Part shown: positions 16,896 through 25,794 of the stretch, in pieces
Position numbering within the stretch: position 1 is the first letter of the stretch
Layout of the letters: every line of letters starts with the position of its first letter
Assembly: GCA_963736505.1 (NCBI GenBank)
Contig: CAVTOZ010000002.1
Span: 294,892-358,891, forward strand
DNA from: Solirubrobacter sp963736505
GTDB taxonomy: Bacteria > Actinomycetota > Thermoleophilia > Solirubrobacterales > Solirubrobacteraceae
DNA: 64,000 nt
Direction: 5' to 3'
The notes under the pieces: model-generated
The model's database searches: none
What the model saw: only the letters and a program-made list of their open reading frames with translations
What the model was told of the DNA's origin: nothing
Position numbers and translations under genes: made by a program

Positions 16896-17738
16896 ATGGG
16901 AACCATCACCGTCGATCAGGTCCAGCTCTACTACGAGGATCACGGCAGCGGCGCGCCGGTCGTGCTGCTGCACGGCTGGCCGCTGGACAGCCGGTCGTGG
17001 GAGCCGCAGCTGCACCCGCTGCTGGAGGCAGGGCAACGCGTGATCCTCTACGACCGTCGCGGCTTCGGACGGTCCAGCCGCCCGACCGCGGGCTACGACT
17101 TCGACACGCTCGCGGGCGACCTGAACGCAGTCCTGACCGCGCTCGACCTGCGCGACGTCACCGTGATCGGCTTCTCGCTCGGCACCGGCGAGCTGGCGCG
17201 CTACGTCGGCACGTACGGGACCGATCGCCTCAAGCGCTGCGTGTTCATCGAGAGCCTCGCGCCGTCGTTCGCCAAGTCGGCCGAGAACCCGTGGGGCGTC
17301 GACCCGGCGGGCGTCGCCGCCGTCCAGCAGGCGATCCTCGACGACCGCTTCAAGTGGCTGACCGGGCTGACCGGCGACTTCCTGAACCTCGACGAGTACC
17401 TCGGCACCCGAGTGAGCGAGGAGACCGTGCGCGCGATCTGGAACGCCGGCTCCGAGGCCTCGCCGATCGCGACGTGGGCATGCCCGCCCGGCTGGCTGGA
17501 GGACTTCGCCGCGGACATCAAGCGGATCGACGTGCCGACGCTGATCCTGCACGGCACGGCCGACCGGATCCTGCCGATCGACGGGCAGGGCCGGCGCCTG
17601 CACGCCGCGCTGCCCGACGCCCGCTACGTCGAGATCGACGGCGGCCCGCACGTCCTCTGCGTCACGCACGCCGAGGACGTCAACCGCGAGCTCCTCGCCT
17701 TCCTGCGCGAGCCGGCCCCGGTCGGCGCCGCCGCCTGA
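16896..17738 (+). CDS. alpha/beta hydrolase (haloperoxidase-like)
   Basis: I use the ATG at 16896 (MGTITVDQVQLYYEDHGSG); a GTG at 16887 in frame would add three residues. The 280-residue enzyme has the oxyanion HGWPLDSRSWEPQ, the nucleophile elbow GFSLGTGE, the acid in HGTADRILPI and the catalytic His in GGPHVL. This arrangement is typical of the non-haem chloroperoxidase/arylesterase group. It heads a run of hydrolase genes with a cupin on the same strand and is likely an esterase-type detoxification enzyme; substrate unknown. Confidence 0.9.
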   Translation: MGTITVDQVQLYYEDHGSGAPVVLLHGWPLDSRSWEPQLHPLLEAGQRVILYDRRGFGRSSRPTAGYDFDTLAGDLNAVLTALDLRDVTVIGFSLGTGELARYVGTYGTDRLKRCVFIESLAPSFAKSAENPWGVDPAGVAAVQQAILDDRFKWLTGLTGDFLNLDEYLGTRVSEETVRAIWNAGSEASPIATWACPPGWLEDFAADIKRIDVPTLILHGTADRILPIDGQGRRLHAALPDARYVEIDGGPHVLCVTHAEDVNRELLAFLREPAPVGAAA

Positions 17739-17761
17739 TCCGCTCACAAGGAGACCCCACC

Positions 17762-18724
17762 ATGGCCGTTCAGTCCCGGATCGCGCTCGAGCCGTCCGCC
17801 CAGGGCGTCGTCGACGCCACATCCACGCCGCCGTTCATCTACGAGCTGGAGCCGGCCGCCGCGCGCAAGGTGCTCGAGGACCTGCAGTCCGGGCCGGTCG
17901 ACAAGCTCGCCGTCGTCGAGGAGTGGATCACCGTCCCCGCCGCCGTCGGCGATGCCCGCGTGCGCATGATCAAGCCGGTCGAGCACGCCGCCGTGTTGCC
18001 CGTGATCGTCTACATGCACGGCGGCGGATGGATCCTCGGCAACGCGGCGACGCACGACCGCCTCGTCCGCGAGCTCGCCGTCGGCGCCGACGCGGCGCTG
18101 CTGTTCGTCGAGTACCCCAACGCACCCGAGGCGCGCTACCCGGTCGCGATCGAGCAGGGCTACGCGACCGCGCAGTGGGTCGTCCGCGAAGGCGCGTCCA
18201 AGGGCCTCGACGCAAGCCGGATGGCCGTCGCGGGCGAGTCGGTCGGAGGCAACATGGCCGCCGCCCTCACGCTGATGGCCAAACAGCGCGGCGACGTGAA
18301 GTTCGTCCAGACGTCGATGTACTACCCGGTCACCGACGCGGCGATGGACACCGCCTCCTACGACGAGTTCGCCGAGGGCTACTACCTCACCCGCAAGGCG
18401 ATGGAGTGGTTCTGGGACGCCTACACCACCGACCCGGACGAGCGCGCCGAGATCACCGCGTCACCCAACCGCGCCACGCTCGACCAGCTGCGCGGGCTGC
18501 CGCCGACGCTGCTGCTGGTCGACGAGGCCGACCCGCTGCGCGACGAGGGCGAGGCCTACGCCGCCAAGCTCCGGCTCGCGCACGTCGACGTCACGACGGT
18601 GCGCTACGACGGCGTCGTGCACGACTTCATGCTGCTCGACGCGATGCGAGACGCGAACGCCACGCGCGCGGCGATCGAGCAGGCCGTCGCCTTCCTGCGC
18701 CGGGCGCTCGGGACGGCGTCATGA
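17762..18724 (+). CDS. alpha/beta hydrolase fold-3 (HSL-type esterase)
   Basis: A 320-residue enzyme starting at ATG 17762 behind AAGGAGA. It has the HSL-family oxyanion motif VYMHGGGWILGN, the nucleophile in GESVGGNMAAAL, the catalytic Asp in VDEADPLRDEG and the His in YDGVVHDFML. It acts on short-chain esters in the cytoplasm by family rule. It follows the previous hydrolase by 23 bp and its stop overlaps the cupin start as ATGA. Confidence 0.93.
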   Translation: MAVQSRIALEPSAQGVVDATSTPPFIYELEPAAARKVLEDLQSGPVDKLAVVEEWITVPAAVGDARVRMIKPVEHAAVLPVIVYMHGGGWILGNAATHDRLVRELAVGADAALLFVEYPNAPEARYPVAIEQGYATAQWVVREGASKGLDASRMAVAGESVGGNMAAALTLMAKQRGDVKFVQTSMYYPVTDAAMDTASYDEFAEGYYLTRKAMEWFWDAYTTDPDERAEITASPNRATLDQLRGLPPTLLLVDEADPLRDEGEAYAAKLRLAHVDVTTVRYDGVVHDFMLLDAMRDANATRAAIEQAVAFLRRALGTAS

Positions 18725-19068
18725 CCGGCCCGGTCGACGAGCTGGCCGGGACGCTCAAGCGGACCGAGCTCCAGCACAGCGCCTCCTCGATCCCCGGCCG
18801 CGAGATCGTGCAGGTGCTGACCGAGATCCCCGCCGGCGTCGAATCAGGCTGGCACCAGCACCCCGGGGAGGAGGTCGGCTACATCCTCGCGGGCACGGTC
18901 GAGATGCACCTGCGCGACCGGCCCACCCTCACGCTGCACACCGGCGACCCGTTCCTCATCCCGCCCCGCACGCCGCACAACGCGGTCGACCTCGGACCTG
19001 AGACCGGGCGCATGCTGTCCACCTACATCGTCGAACCCGACCAAGCGCTCGCGACGTTCGTCCGATGA
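18721..19068 (+). CDS. cupin domain protein
   Basis: A 115-residue protein with one double-stranded beta-helix domain. The first cupin motif reads SGWHQHPGEEVGYILAGTVE, with metal-ligand His and Glu residues, and the second reads PFLIPPRTPHNAVDLG. This is the small ligand-binding or quercetinase-like cupin form. It is translationally coupled to the HSL-type esterase, suggesting a shared substrate pathway. Confidence 0.92.
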   Translation: MTGPVDELAGTLKRTELQHSASSIPGREIVQVLTEIPAGVESGWHQHPGEEVGYILAGTVEMHLRDRPTLTLHTGDPFLIPPRTPHNAVDLGPETGRMLSTYIVEPDQALATFVR

Positions 19069-19098
19069 GTTCGCGCCTGGGATGACGTCATACATCCC

Positions 19099-19767
19099 AT
19101 GAGCACCTTCGTCCTGATCCCCGGCGCCGGCGGTGCCGCCTGGTACTGGCACCGGATCGTCCCCGAGCTGGAACGCGCCGGTCACACCGCGATCGCGGTG
19201 GACCTGCCCGCAGACGACCCGGCGGCGGGGCTGCCCGAGTACGCCGGGCTCGTGGTAGCGGCCGCCGACGGCCGCGACGACGTCGTGCTGGTCGCCCAGT
19301 CGATGGGCGCCTTCACGGCGCCCGGCGTGTGCGGCCGGCTCGCGCCCCGGCGCCTCGTGCTGAACAACGCGATGATCCCGGCGCCGGGCGAGACCGCCGG
19401 CGACTGGTGGGAGCACACCGGCTCGGAAGCGGCACGGATCGCCGCCGCCCGGGCCGGCGGGTACGCCGAGGCGCTCGACCTGGAGACGTACTTCCTCCAC
19501 GACGTGCCCGCGGACGTCGTCGCGGCCGGTGCGCAGTACCAGCGGCCTGAAGCCGAGATCGCGTTCGAGCAGCCGTGCGACTTCGCGCACTGGCCGGACG
19601 TGCCCACGACCGTCCTGTGCGGTCGCGCGGACCGCCTGTTCCCGCTCGAGTTCCAGCGCCGTGTGGCGCGCGAGCGGCTCGGGCTCGACGTGCACGAGTT
19701 GCCCGGCGGCCACCTCAACGCGCTGAGCGAGCCGCGGGCGCTCGCCGAGGCCCTGATCGGCGCGTAG
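19099..19767 (+). CDS. small alpha/beta hydrolase (salicylate-esterase-like)
   Basis: A 222-residue protein with the oxyanion and cap opening FVLIPGAGGAAWYWHRIVPE, the nucleophile in VAQSMGAF and the catalytic His in PGGHLNALSEP. The shape resembles the small MenH/methyl-esterase group, which lacks a lid insertion. It lies 30 bp past the cupin stop. The next gene is convergent with its stop 5 bp away. Confidence 0.9.
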   Translation: MSTFVLIPGAGGAAWYWHRIVPELERAGHTAIAVDLPADDPAAGLPEYAGLVVAAADGRDDVVLVAQSMGAFTAPGVCGRLAPRRLVLNNAMIPAPGETAGDWWEHTGSEAARIAAARAGGYAEALDLETYFLHDVPADVVAAGAQYQRPEAEIAFEQPCDFAHWPDVPTTVLCGRADRLFPLEFQRRVARERLGLDVHELPGGHLNALSEPRALAEALIGA

Positions 19768-19771
19768 CCCG

Positions 19772-20275
19772 TCAGGAGACCCTGTGGGTGATCTTCGTGC
19801 GATGCACGTTCGTGAAATCGGTCAGCCGCCAGGTCTCGACGCCGTCCGCGACCGCGTAGCGGCTGACGCGCGCGTCCTTGATCTCGAGCTGGATGCCGCC
19901 GCCCACGCTGAGCTCCTCGCCGGCCTTGTTCGCGGGCGAGATCATCACCTTGACGTCCGTCTTGGCGTGCTCGTTCGACAGCTTCTCGAGCTTGGCGGAA
20001 TGCCTGCCATGCCCGGACGTGACGTCGACCGTCTCCGGCGCTTCCTTCCCGGCCCATTCCTCGAGGTTGCCGCCCTTGACCTTGATGTCGCCCACGCCGT
20101 GGATCTGGACGGTCCCGTTCGTGATCGGCGAGCGGGCGAGCACCTGCGCGACGGCGCGATTGCCGATCAAGCGCTGCAGCGCGAGGATCGGGTTGGGGTC
20201 GCGGCGCGACGGCGTGGGGAACGGCGCGGCGCGGTCCTGTTCGCGGCGGCGGCGGTCGGTCTCTCGCTCCGGCAT
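19772..20275 (-). CDS. orphan protein with contractile-injection-like N-terminus
   Basis: A 167-residue soluble protein. After a basic start, residues about 28-48 read NPILALQRLIGNRAVAQVLA, the LQRxxGNxAVAxxL motif typical of proteins encoded near phage-tail-like or extracellular contractile injection systems, often ahead of a DUF4157 region. The rest (about 50-167) is beta-rich, ending DARVSRYAVADG and WRLTDFTNVHRTKITHR, which weakly recalls an Hcp-like tube barrel. No sheath, baseplate or spike gene lies in the window, so it is either a free-standing cargo-like protein or a remnant. The function is not established. Confidence 0.55.
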   Translation of the reverse strand: MPERETDRRRREQDRAAPFPTPSRRDPNPILALQRLIGNRAVAQVLARSPITNGTVQIHGVGDIKVKGGNLEEWAGKEAPETVDVTSGHGRHSAKLEKLSNEHAKTDVKVMISPANKAGEELSVGGGIQLEIKDARVSRYAVADGVETWRLTDFTNVHRTKITHRVS

Positions 20276-20340
20276 CCGCGGCGACGCTATTTCACTCGCC
20301 CTGCCGGAACCACCCAGAGATTAGGCCGGCGAGACCCTGA

Positions 20341-21360
20341 CTACGCGGGGACGCTGCTCACGACGTCGCTCTCGAGGAAGGTGGCGCGGCTGATCAGTCC
20401 CGGCGCCATGCCCGGGAACTGGTGGCCGGCGCGCAGCAGGATGCGCTGCGTCTCCAGCAAGGTCCCGCTGTGGGGATCGACGACCAGGACGAACCGTGCG
20501 TCGCCGAGCACGACCGAGACGGCGGTGCCGGTGCGGCCGGCGGCGTCGGTCACGGCACCGCCGAGCTCGAGTCCGGGCGCCGTCGCCGTGAGCTTGTAGA
20601 GCGCGGCGCGCAGCGCGGGGGATGTCGGCGCCTCGAAGCTGTCGCGGACGAGCGTGAACAGCAGGTAGGCGCGCGCCTGGCCGGCGTCGAAGGTGGCCGG
20701 GATCTCGCCGCGCCGGCGCTCGACCATGCCGGTGAGCGTGCGTTCCAGGGCACTCGGGTCGGTGGGCAGGCGCTCGAGCTGGTGGTAGCTGAGGCGGTCC
20801 GCGCCGAACGCGAATGGGCGGCCGGTGTGGCGCAGCCGCCGGTCCGAAGGCGGTTCGGCCAGGTCGGGCGAGCCGGCCGCGATCCAGGCGCCGCGGTCGG
20901 CGCGCGTCCGGAAGTCGACCGCCGCGCCGGGCGCGATGCGCTCGCGACCGGACCCGTCACGCGACTGCCACGTCTCCCACCGTTCGGTCGTCGTGTAGCG
21001 GAAGTCGTCCGGGCTCGCTCCGCCGTGGCGCATCGTGACGTCGACGCGCGTGTGCCAGTAGGCGCCCACCGGAAGCGGCGCGCTCGAACCGCCCGAGAGC
21101 GCATCCGCCGACACGCGCAGCACCGAAGCGGCCGACGCCTCCGCGGGCGAGCCCGCGCGATTCGCGCCAAGGCCGACCGCCAGCACGCCGGCGACGGCCA
21201 CGGTGGCTGCCGCGATCGCGATGCGGCGCGGCCGGCGGCTCGCGCGACGACCGCGCATGACCGGCAACGTCCGCGCATGCGATTCGAGCTCGTCACCGAG
21301 CGCCGCGGTGAAACGATCGAGCCCGGTGACAGCCGGGGTCGGCTCGACGACATCGTTCAT
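20341..21360 (-). CDS. CU044_5270-type membrane-anchored anti-sigma-like protein
   Basis: A 339-residue protein with a short cytoplasmic N-terminus, one transmembrane helix at about residues 45-67 (RIAIAAATVAVAGVLAVGLG), and a large extracellular domain with a GAYWHTRVDVTM strand. The architecture is the CU044_5270 family, which pairs with ECF-type sigma factors. Its ATG overlaps the stop of the sigma gene as ATGA. By analogy it holds the sigma factor until an outside signal arrives, though a zinc anti-sigma motif is not evident. Confidence 0.85.
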   Translation of the reverse strand: MNDVVEPTPAVTGLDRFTAALGDELESHARTLPVMRGRRASRRPRRIAIAAATVAVAGVLAVGLGANRAGSPAEASAASVLRVSADALSGGSSAPLPVGAYWHTRVDVTMRHGGASPDDFRYTTTERWETWQSRDGSGRERIAPGAAVDFRTRADRGAWIAAGSPDLAEPPSDRRLRHTGRPFAFGADRLSYHQLERLPTDPSALERTLTGMVERRRGEIPATFDAGQARAYLLFTLVRDSFEAPTSPALRAALYKLTATAPGLELGGAVTDAAGRTGTAVSVVLGDARFVLVVDPHSGTLLETQRILLRAGHQFPGMAPGLISRATFLESDVVSSVPA

Positions 21361-21968
21361 CGGACACCTCGCTCGAGGTCGAGATCTGGAACCGCACTCG
21401 ATTCGTGCCCGCGTTCATCCGAGATCGACGCGCGGAGCTTGCGGCGGGCGCGGGCGAGACGCATGCGACCCGCGACCGCGCTCACGCCGAGCGAGCGTGC
21501 CGCCTCCGCGGGCGTCAGGCCGTCGGCCGCGACCAGCAGGAACAGGTCGCGCTCAGCCGCGGTGAGCGCCGTCTCGAGCGCACGCGCGACGCGTGGGGCG
21601 AGTCGCGCGGCGTCCAGCATCTGCTCGACCCGCTCGTACTCGTCCTCGTCGAACCACGGCTGCCTTCCCAGGCGCTGCACGAGATCGTCGCGCCGGTACT
21701 GCGCGCGCTGGGCGTCGGCGAGACACCGTGTCGCGATCCCCAGCATCCAGGGCCGCGCATCGCGGTAGCGCGAGTCATAGCTCCGAGCGGCGGAGAACAG
21801 CTCGACGAACACGCTCGACACGAGGTCGGCCACGTCCTCGGGACTGCGGCAGCGCCGAACCGCGAAGCGCAGCACTGCGCCGACATGGCGCTCGTACAGC
21901 TCGCGCACGGCCTCCGGCGCCGGCACGCGCGCTACGAGCTCTGAATCGGGCAGCACAGTGAGTGACAT
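21357..21968 (-). CDS. ECF-type RNA polymerase sigma factor
   Basis: Start at ATG 21968 (MSLTVLPDSELVARVPAPEA), giving 203 aa; an upstream extension in the same frame is not used. Region 2 is seen in HVGAVLRFAVRRCRSPEDVA then LVSSVFVELFSAARSYD, with RPWMLGIATRCLADAQR as the -10 binding helix. Region 4 reads ALTAAERDLFLLVAADGLTP then EAARSLGVSAVAGRMRLARA, a helix-turn-helix for the -35 box. It is coupled to the anti-sigma-like gene downstream. Confidence 0.93.
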   Translation of the reverse strand: MSLTVLPDSELVARVPAPEAVRELYERHVGAVLRFAVRRCRSPEDVADLVSSVFVELFSAARSYDSRYRDARPWMLGIATRCLADAQRAQYRRDDLVQRLGRQPWFDEDEYERVEQMLDAARLAPRVARALETALTAAERDLFLLVAADGLTPAEAARSLGVSAVAGRMRLARARRKLRASISDERGHESSAVPDLDLERGVR

Positions 21969-22023
21969 CACAACGTATTCCGGCGAACGCCCGCGAGCGT
22001 AACGCCGTATGCCGGTCAACTCG

Positions 22024-23208
22024 TCAGCGCCCGCGTGCGGCGTCCCAGACGTCGCGCAGGCGCGGCCGCCCGCCGGTGCGCAGCAGCGCGCCGGAGTAGA
22101 CGGCGCCGCCGAGCCGGACGAGTCCATAGGTGGCCGTGAGCATGATCGCGACGGCGAGCCCGATCTCCCACGTCGCGACATCGCTGACGGCGATCCGGAC
22201 GGGCATGACGAACGGCGCGGTCGTGGGGAACACGGACGCGACGCGGATGTACCAGGCGTCGGGGAACTCGGCCGCGACCGGCGCGACGAAGGCGAACAGC
22301 ATCATCATCCAGCTCAACGGCGCCACCGTGGCCTGCAGATCCTCGACGCGCGAGACGAGCGCGCCGACGGCGGCGAACGCCACGCTCCAGAACGCGTAGC
22401 CGAGCGCGAACCACACGACGGCCGAGACCAGCGTGGCGGGCACGGCGGCGGGAACGTCGATCGTGTCGAGCGCGGCGATCGCGACCGCGCCGGCGGTCAG
22501 GGCGGTCAGCATCTGGCCGAGGCCGAGCACGCCGATGCCGAGGACCTTTCCCGCGAGCAGATCGCGGGGACGCACGCGGCACACGAGCAGCTCCATGACG
22601 CGAGTCCCCTTCTCTTGCGCGACGCCTTCGGCCACAGAGGTGCCGTAGACCAGCAGCATCGTCAGCAGCACGATGAACGAGACGAACGCGATCGCCTCGC
22701 GGGCCGCCTGGTCGGCGTCCACGGGATCGAGGCTGCGCGCCGGCAGGGGAGCGGGTGCCAGCAGCGTCGTCGCCTGAGCGGTGGTGAGCCCGAGCGCGGC
22801 GGCCCGCTCGGCGAACCGCACCCGCTGCACGGCGCTGGTGACGATCGCGGCGGCGTCGGTGTCAGGCTCGGACTTCCACACGAGGCGGTTCGCGGCCACG
22901 ATCAGCACGTCCGCGTCGCCGTTGCGGACGGCCTTCTCGCCCGCGGTGAGGGTCGGATAGCGCCGCAGCTCCAGCTGCGTGGCGTCGGCGTGCGCGGCTG
23001 CGCGCAACGCGGCCGGGAGCGCGGCCGGCGTCGCGCCGGTGAGGCCGACGTGCACGCGTGTCGTCTGATCGTCGAGGCCCGGGACTACGACGCCGCCGAC
23101 CACCAGCGCGACGAGCACGACGGTGGAGATCAGGAACGCGCGGCCTCGCGTGCGCTGCGTGATCTCGCGCCAGGCTACGAGGAGGGCCGGCCGGCGGTTC
23201 GGCGTCAT
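22024..23208 (-). CDS. ABC-2 type transporter permease (NatB-like)
   Basis: A 394-residue permease. One helix sits near the N-terminus (FLISTVVLVALVVGGVVVPG), followed by a large extracytoplasmic domain and then about five helices in the C-terminal half. The ABC-2 coupling segment EKGTRVMELLVCRVRPRDLL is present at about residues 200-220. It overlaps the ATPase stop as ATGA, so the pair forms one exporter. Substrate unknown; NatAB-type pumps move Na+ or drugs. Confidence 0.92.
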   Translation of the reverse strand: MTPNRRPALLVAWREITQRTRGRAFLISTVVLVALVVGGVVVPGLDDQTTRVHVGLTGATPAALPAALRAAAHADATQLELRRYPTLTAGEKAVRNGDADVLIVAANRLVWKSEPDTDAAAIVTSAVQRVRFAERAAALGLTTAQATTLLAPAPLPARSLDPVDADQAAREAIAFVSFIVLLTMLLVYGTSVAEGVAQEKGTRVMELLVCRVRPRDLLAGKVLGIGVLGLGQMLTALTAGAVAIAALDTIDVPAAVPATLVSAVVWFALGYAFWSVAFAAVGALVSRVEDLQATVAPLSWMMMLFAFVAPVAAEFPDAWYIRVASVFPTTAPFVMPVRIAVSDVATWEIGLAVAIMLTATYGLVRLGGAVYSGALLRTGGRPRLRDVWDAARGR

Positions 23209-24158
23209 CGCCCGACCGCCTCGCGGAAGAGGTCCGACAGCGCCGGCGGCTCGAGACTGAACCGGGTCACCTCACCGGCCGAGCGCGCCAGCTGCACGAG
23301 CGCCTCCAGGTCAACGCCGGCACGGAGCTCGAGCCGGGTGCGGCCGGGCTCTGCGGCGATCACGCGCGCGTGCGGATAGGCCGGCGTCCAGCGGCCGCCG
23401 CCGCGGAATCCGACGGCGAGGAAACGCCGGCTGGACGCGGCGCGCAGGCGCTCGAGCTCGCCGTCGAGCACCACGCGCCCGTGGTCGATCACGACGACGT
23501 CCTGGCAGACGTCCTCGACGAGATCGAGCTGATGGCTCGAGAACATCACCGCCGTCCCGTCGGCGGCCAGCTCGGCGATCACGGTGGACAGCGCCTCGAC
23601 GCCGAGCGGGTCGAGGCCGGCGAACGGCTCGTCGAGGACCAGTGCGACCGGATCGTGCACGAGCGCCGCGGCGAGCTGGACGCGTTGCTGGTTGCCATGC
23701 GAAAGCGCGTCCAGCCGCGCTTCGCCGCGTTCCTGCAACCCGAGTCGCACCAGCCAGCGCTCCACGCCGGCGGCGGCCGCGTGCCGATCGAGCCCGGAGA
23801 GGCGCGCGAGGTAGACGAGCTGCTCCCGCACGCCCATGTGCGGATACAGGCCGCGCTCCTCGGGCATGTAGCCGAAGCGCAGGCGCGCGTCCCGGTCGAC
23901 CGCGGCGCCGTTCCAGCGCACCTCCCCGCGATCGGGCGCGACCAGCCCGAAGATGCAGCGCATCGCCGTCGTCTTGCCCGCGCCGTTCGGACCGAGCAGG
24001 CCGGCCACGCGGCCGGGGAGAACCGTCAGGCTGCAGCCGTCCAGCGCCACGACGTCGTCGAAGCGCTTGCGCAGACCCACGAGCTCGAGCCCGCCCGCCG
24101 CCGCACCCGCGGGATCCCGCGTCGTCGGGTCCGGAGTGGCGAGCGGCGCCGGTGGCAT
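23205..24158 (-). CDS. ABC transporter ATP-binding protein (NatA-like)
   Basis: The start chosen is ATG 24158, 7 bp past the preceding stop; a longer open frame reaches 24308 but is low-complexity. The 317-residue protein has Walker A LLGPNGAGKTT, the signature LSHGNQQRVQLAAAL, Walker B ALVLDEPFAGLDP and the H-loop SSHQ. In the signature LSGGQ has become LSHGN, which is common in this subfamily. It pairs with the permease at 22024-23208 and provides the nucleotide-binding half of the exporter. Confidence 0.93.
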   Translation of the reverse strand: MPPAPLATPDPTTRDPAGAAAGGLELVGLRKRFDDVVALDGCSLTVLPGRVAGLLGPNGAGKTTAMRCIFGLVAPDRGEVRWNGAAVDRDARLRFGYMPEERGLYPHMGVREQLVYLARLSGLDRHAAAAGVERWLVRLGLQERGEARLDALSHGNQQRVQLAAALVHDPVALVLDEPFAGLDPLGVEALSTVIAELAADGTAVMFSSHQLDLVEDVCQDVVVIDHGRVVLDGELERLRAASSRRFLAVGFRGGGRWTPAYPHARVIAAEPGRTRLELRAGVDLEALVQLARSAGEVTRFSLEPPALSDLFREAVGR

Positions 24159-24165
24159 TGCGCGC

Positions 24166-24411
24166 TCAGCTCCCGCGCGGCCCGCCTGGCTCATTCGCGC
24201 GTGCAGCGCGCTCCGCGCGCCGCAGCTGCCGCACGCGAGAGACCGCGGACGGCACGCCGAGGATCGCGCATGCCACGAACAGCCCGCCGACGAACCAGTC
24301 GCCGTCAAGCAGGTTCACGATGCCCCACGCGCCGATGGCGAGCAGAGCGGCAGCGGCCAACACGCCCACCGTCACCGCTCGATGCCCATGCGTCACATGG
24401 TCGGTCGCCAT
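24166..24411 (-). CDS. small two-helix membrane protein
   Basis: Starting at ATG 24411 (MATDHVTHGHRAVTVGVLAA) gives 81 aa; a longer frame to 24459 exists. Two hydrophobic segments (VGVLAAAALLAIGAWGIVNL and VGGLFVACAILGVPS) flank a short polar loop, with a basic C-terminal tail. It directly precedes the ABC ATPase gene by 7 bp, so it is probably part of that operon. No family is recognised. Confidence 0.6.
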   Translation of the reverse strand: MATDHVTHGHRAVTVGVLAAAALLAIGAWGIVNLLDGDWFVGGLFVACAILGVPSAVSRVRQLRRAERAARANEPGGPRGS

Positions 24412-24538
24412 TCTTCGACTCCGGTCGCTGTCAACTCCAGCGTCCAGGGCGCGGAGCATCCGCGCATCGGCTCAAACCCACACCCGGGCGGCGTAGATCG
24501 CCGCAATCGACGTGCCGCCCGGGCGAGGGCACGCGCGT

Positions 24539-25006
24539 TCAGGCGGTCGCGCGGATCGTGCTCGAGCGCCGGCCGGCCGAGCGGGCGTACCACGCGAGGG
24601 TTGCGAGGAAGCCGAGCTCGAGCAGCACCGAGAAGACGCCGGAGAGCTCCCAGTCGGTCGGGTGGAAGCCCGGCAGGCCGGTGCTGCGGCTGAGGATGAA
24701 GCCGGCCGCCATGCCGGCGGCGGTCAGCGCGCCGAGCGCCCAGGCGCGCGGGTCGGCCGCCTGCCACAGCCGCGCGGCGACCGCGAGCGCCGTCGCGCCG
24801 CCGAGGATGAACAGCACGCCGATGTAGGCCTTCTCGCCCAGGTACTCGGGAGCGAGGACAAGGTGCAGCGCGCCGGTCGCGGCGAGCAGTCCGGCGGCGA
24901 TGCGGCGCAGCCGCCGCGGGAACGCCCGCCCGGTCGCGCTCGGCGTGTGGTGTGTCGCGCGCTCGCCGCTGGCGAGCTCGGCGCCTTGCTGTGTGTCGAG
25001 GTGCAT
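24539..25006 (-). CDS. four-helix membrane protein
   Basis: A 155-residue protein with a polar N-terminus and four predicted helices (LLAATGALHLVLAPEYLG, GVLFILGGATALAVAARLW, LGALTAAGMAAGFILSR and VFSVLLELGFLATLAWYA). It resembles small DoxX-like or DUF-type integral proteins of Actinobacteria, but I cannot name the family. It may share a transcript with the Met-rich gene at 25052-25663. Confidence 0.65.
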   Translation of the reverse strand: MHLDTQQGAELASGERATHHTPSATGRAFPRRLRRIAAGLLAATGALHLVLAPEYLGEKAYIGVLFILGGATALAVAARLWQAADPRAWALGALTAAGMAAGFILSRSTGLPGFHPTDWELSGVFSVLLELGFLATLAWYARSAGRRSSTIRATA

Positions 25007-25051
25007 GAGGCCAGCCTCGGCGGGTCCGTGAAGCCGCGAGTAAGGCGCGGG

Positions 25052-25663
25052 TTAGAGCGCTCTTACCCGGCGGCCGGGACGCCGGATCAAGACGAACGCC
25101 GCGGCGAGGATCGCGGCGAGGATGACGCCGGCGACCGCGGCGGTGCTCCACCCGTGGTGGCCGCCCATCGAGCCGCTGGTTCCCATCCATCGCCGTTGCA
25201 GGCGCTGCCAGTCCTGGCGGCTCATGCCGCGCCAGGCGTTCCCGGCCATCCAACTCCAGTCGGCCGAGCTCATCATCGAGCCCCAGCCGTCGTTGCCCGA
25301 GTACCCGGCCATCATGCCGGGGCCTATGACGGCGCCGCGGCCGCTGGACGCCCCGCTTCCGCAACCGGCGAAGCGCTCGCCCATCAGCTGGTGCATGCGC
25401 TCTGCGCCTTGTTCGCCCATGTACAGCCGCATGCGGCTGTCCATCGCCTGGTGCGCGCCGACCGAGCCGAGTGCACGGCCCATCACGTATTCGCCGACGT
25501 GGTCGAAGTCGGTGGCCGAGAGATCGCCGCACGACTTCGCGCCGGACTGCAATTGGGCGGCCAGCGTCTGACCCTGGCTCTGCTCGTCCGCCAGCGACCC
25601 GAACGCCGGGGCCGGGACGAGGAGCACCACGACCACTGCGGCGAGTGCGACGCGGATCGGCAT
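25052..25663 (-). CDS. secreted Met/His-rich protein with C-terminal anchor
   Basis: A 203-residue protein with a signal peptide (MPIRVALAAVVVVLLVPAPA). The mature chain is rich in methionine: GEYVMGRALG, MDSRMRLYMGEQGAERMHQL and RRWMGTSGSMGGHHG. A C-terminal helix (AVAGVILAAILAAAFVLIRR) anchors it to the membrane. Met- and His-rich exoproteins with this layout often bind copper, so a metal-handling role is plausible but inferred. It is adjacent to another membrane protein gene. Confidence 0.7.
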   Translation of the reverse strand: MPIRVALAAVVVVLLVPAPAFGSLADEQSQGQTLAAQLQSGAKSCGDLSATDFDHVGEYVMGRALGSVGAHQAMDSRMRLYMGEQGAERMHQLMGERFAGCGSGASSGRGAVIGPGMMAGYSGNDGWGSMMSSADWSWMAGNAWRGMSRQDWQRLQRRWMGTSGSMGGHHGWSTAAVAGVILAAILAAAFVLIRRPGRRVRAL

Positions 25664-25794
25664 GACGCGGACGCTAGCCCCGGTCGAACGCGTTGTCCTC
25701 AGTCGTAATCCGCACTCGGCTGCGGGCGCCTACGGACACGATCCGCCGAGGCGAGGGGCGGCGGCGGCTCCGGCCCCCGCCACTCCCGTCGCGG

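Noticed and set aside
15759..17822. 687-codon minus frame that includes the NarL-type regulator
   Set aside because: Only its last 223 codons are a real protein. The upstream part crosses the plus-strand hydrolase gene.
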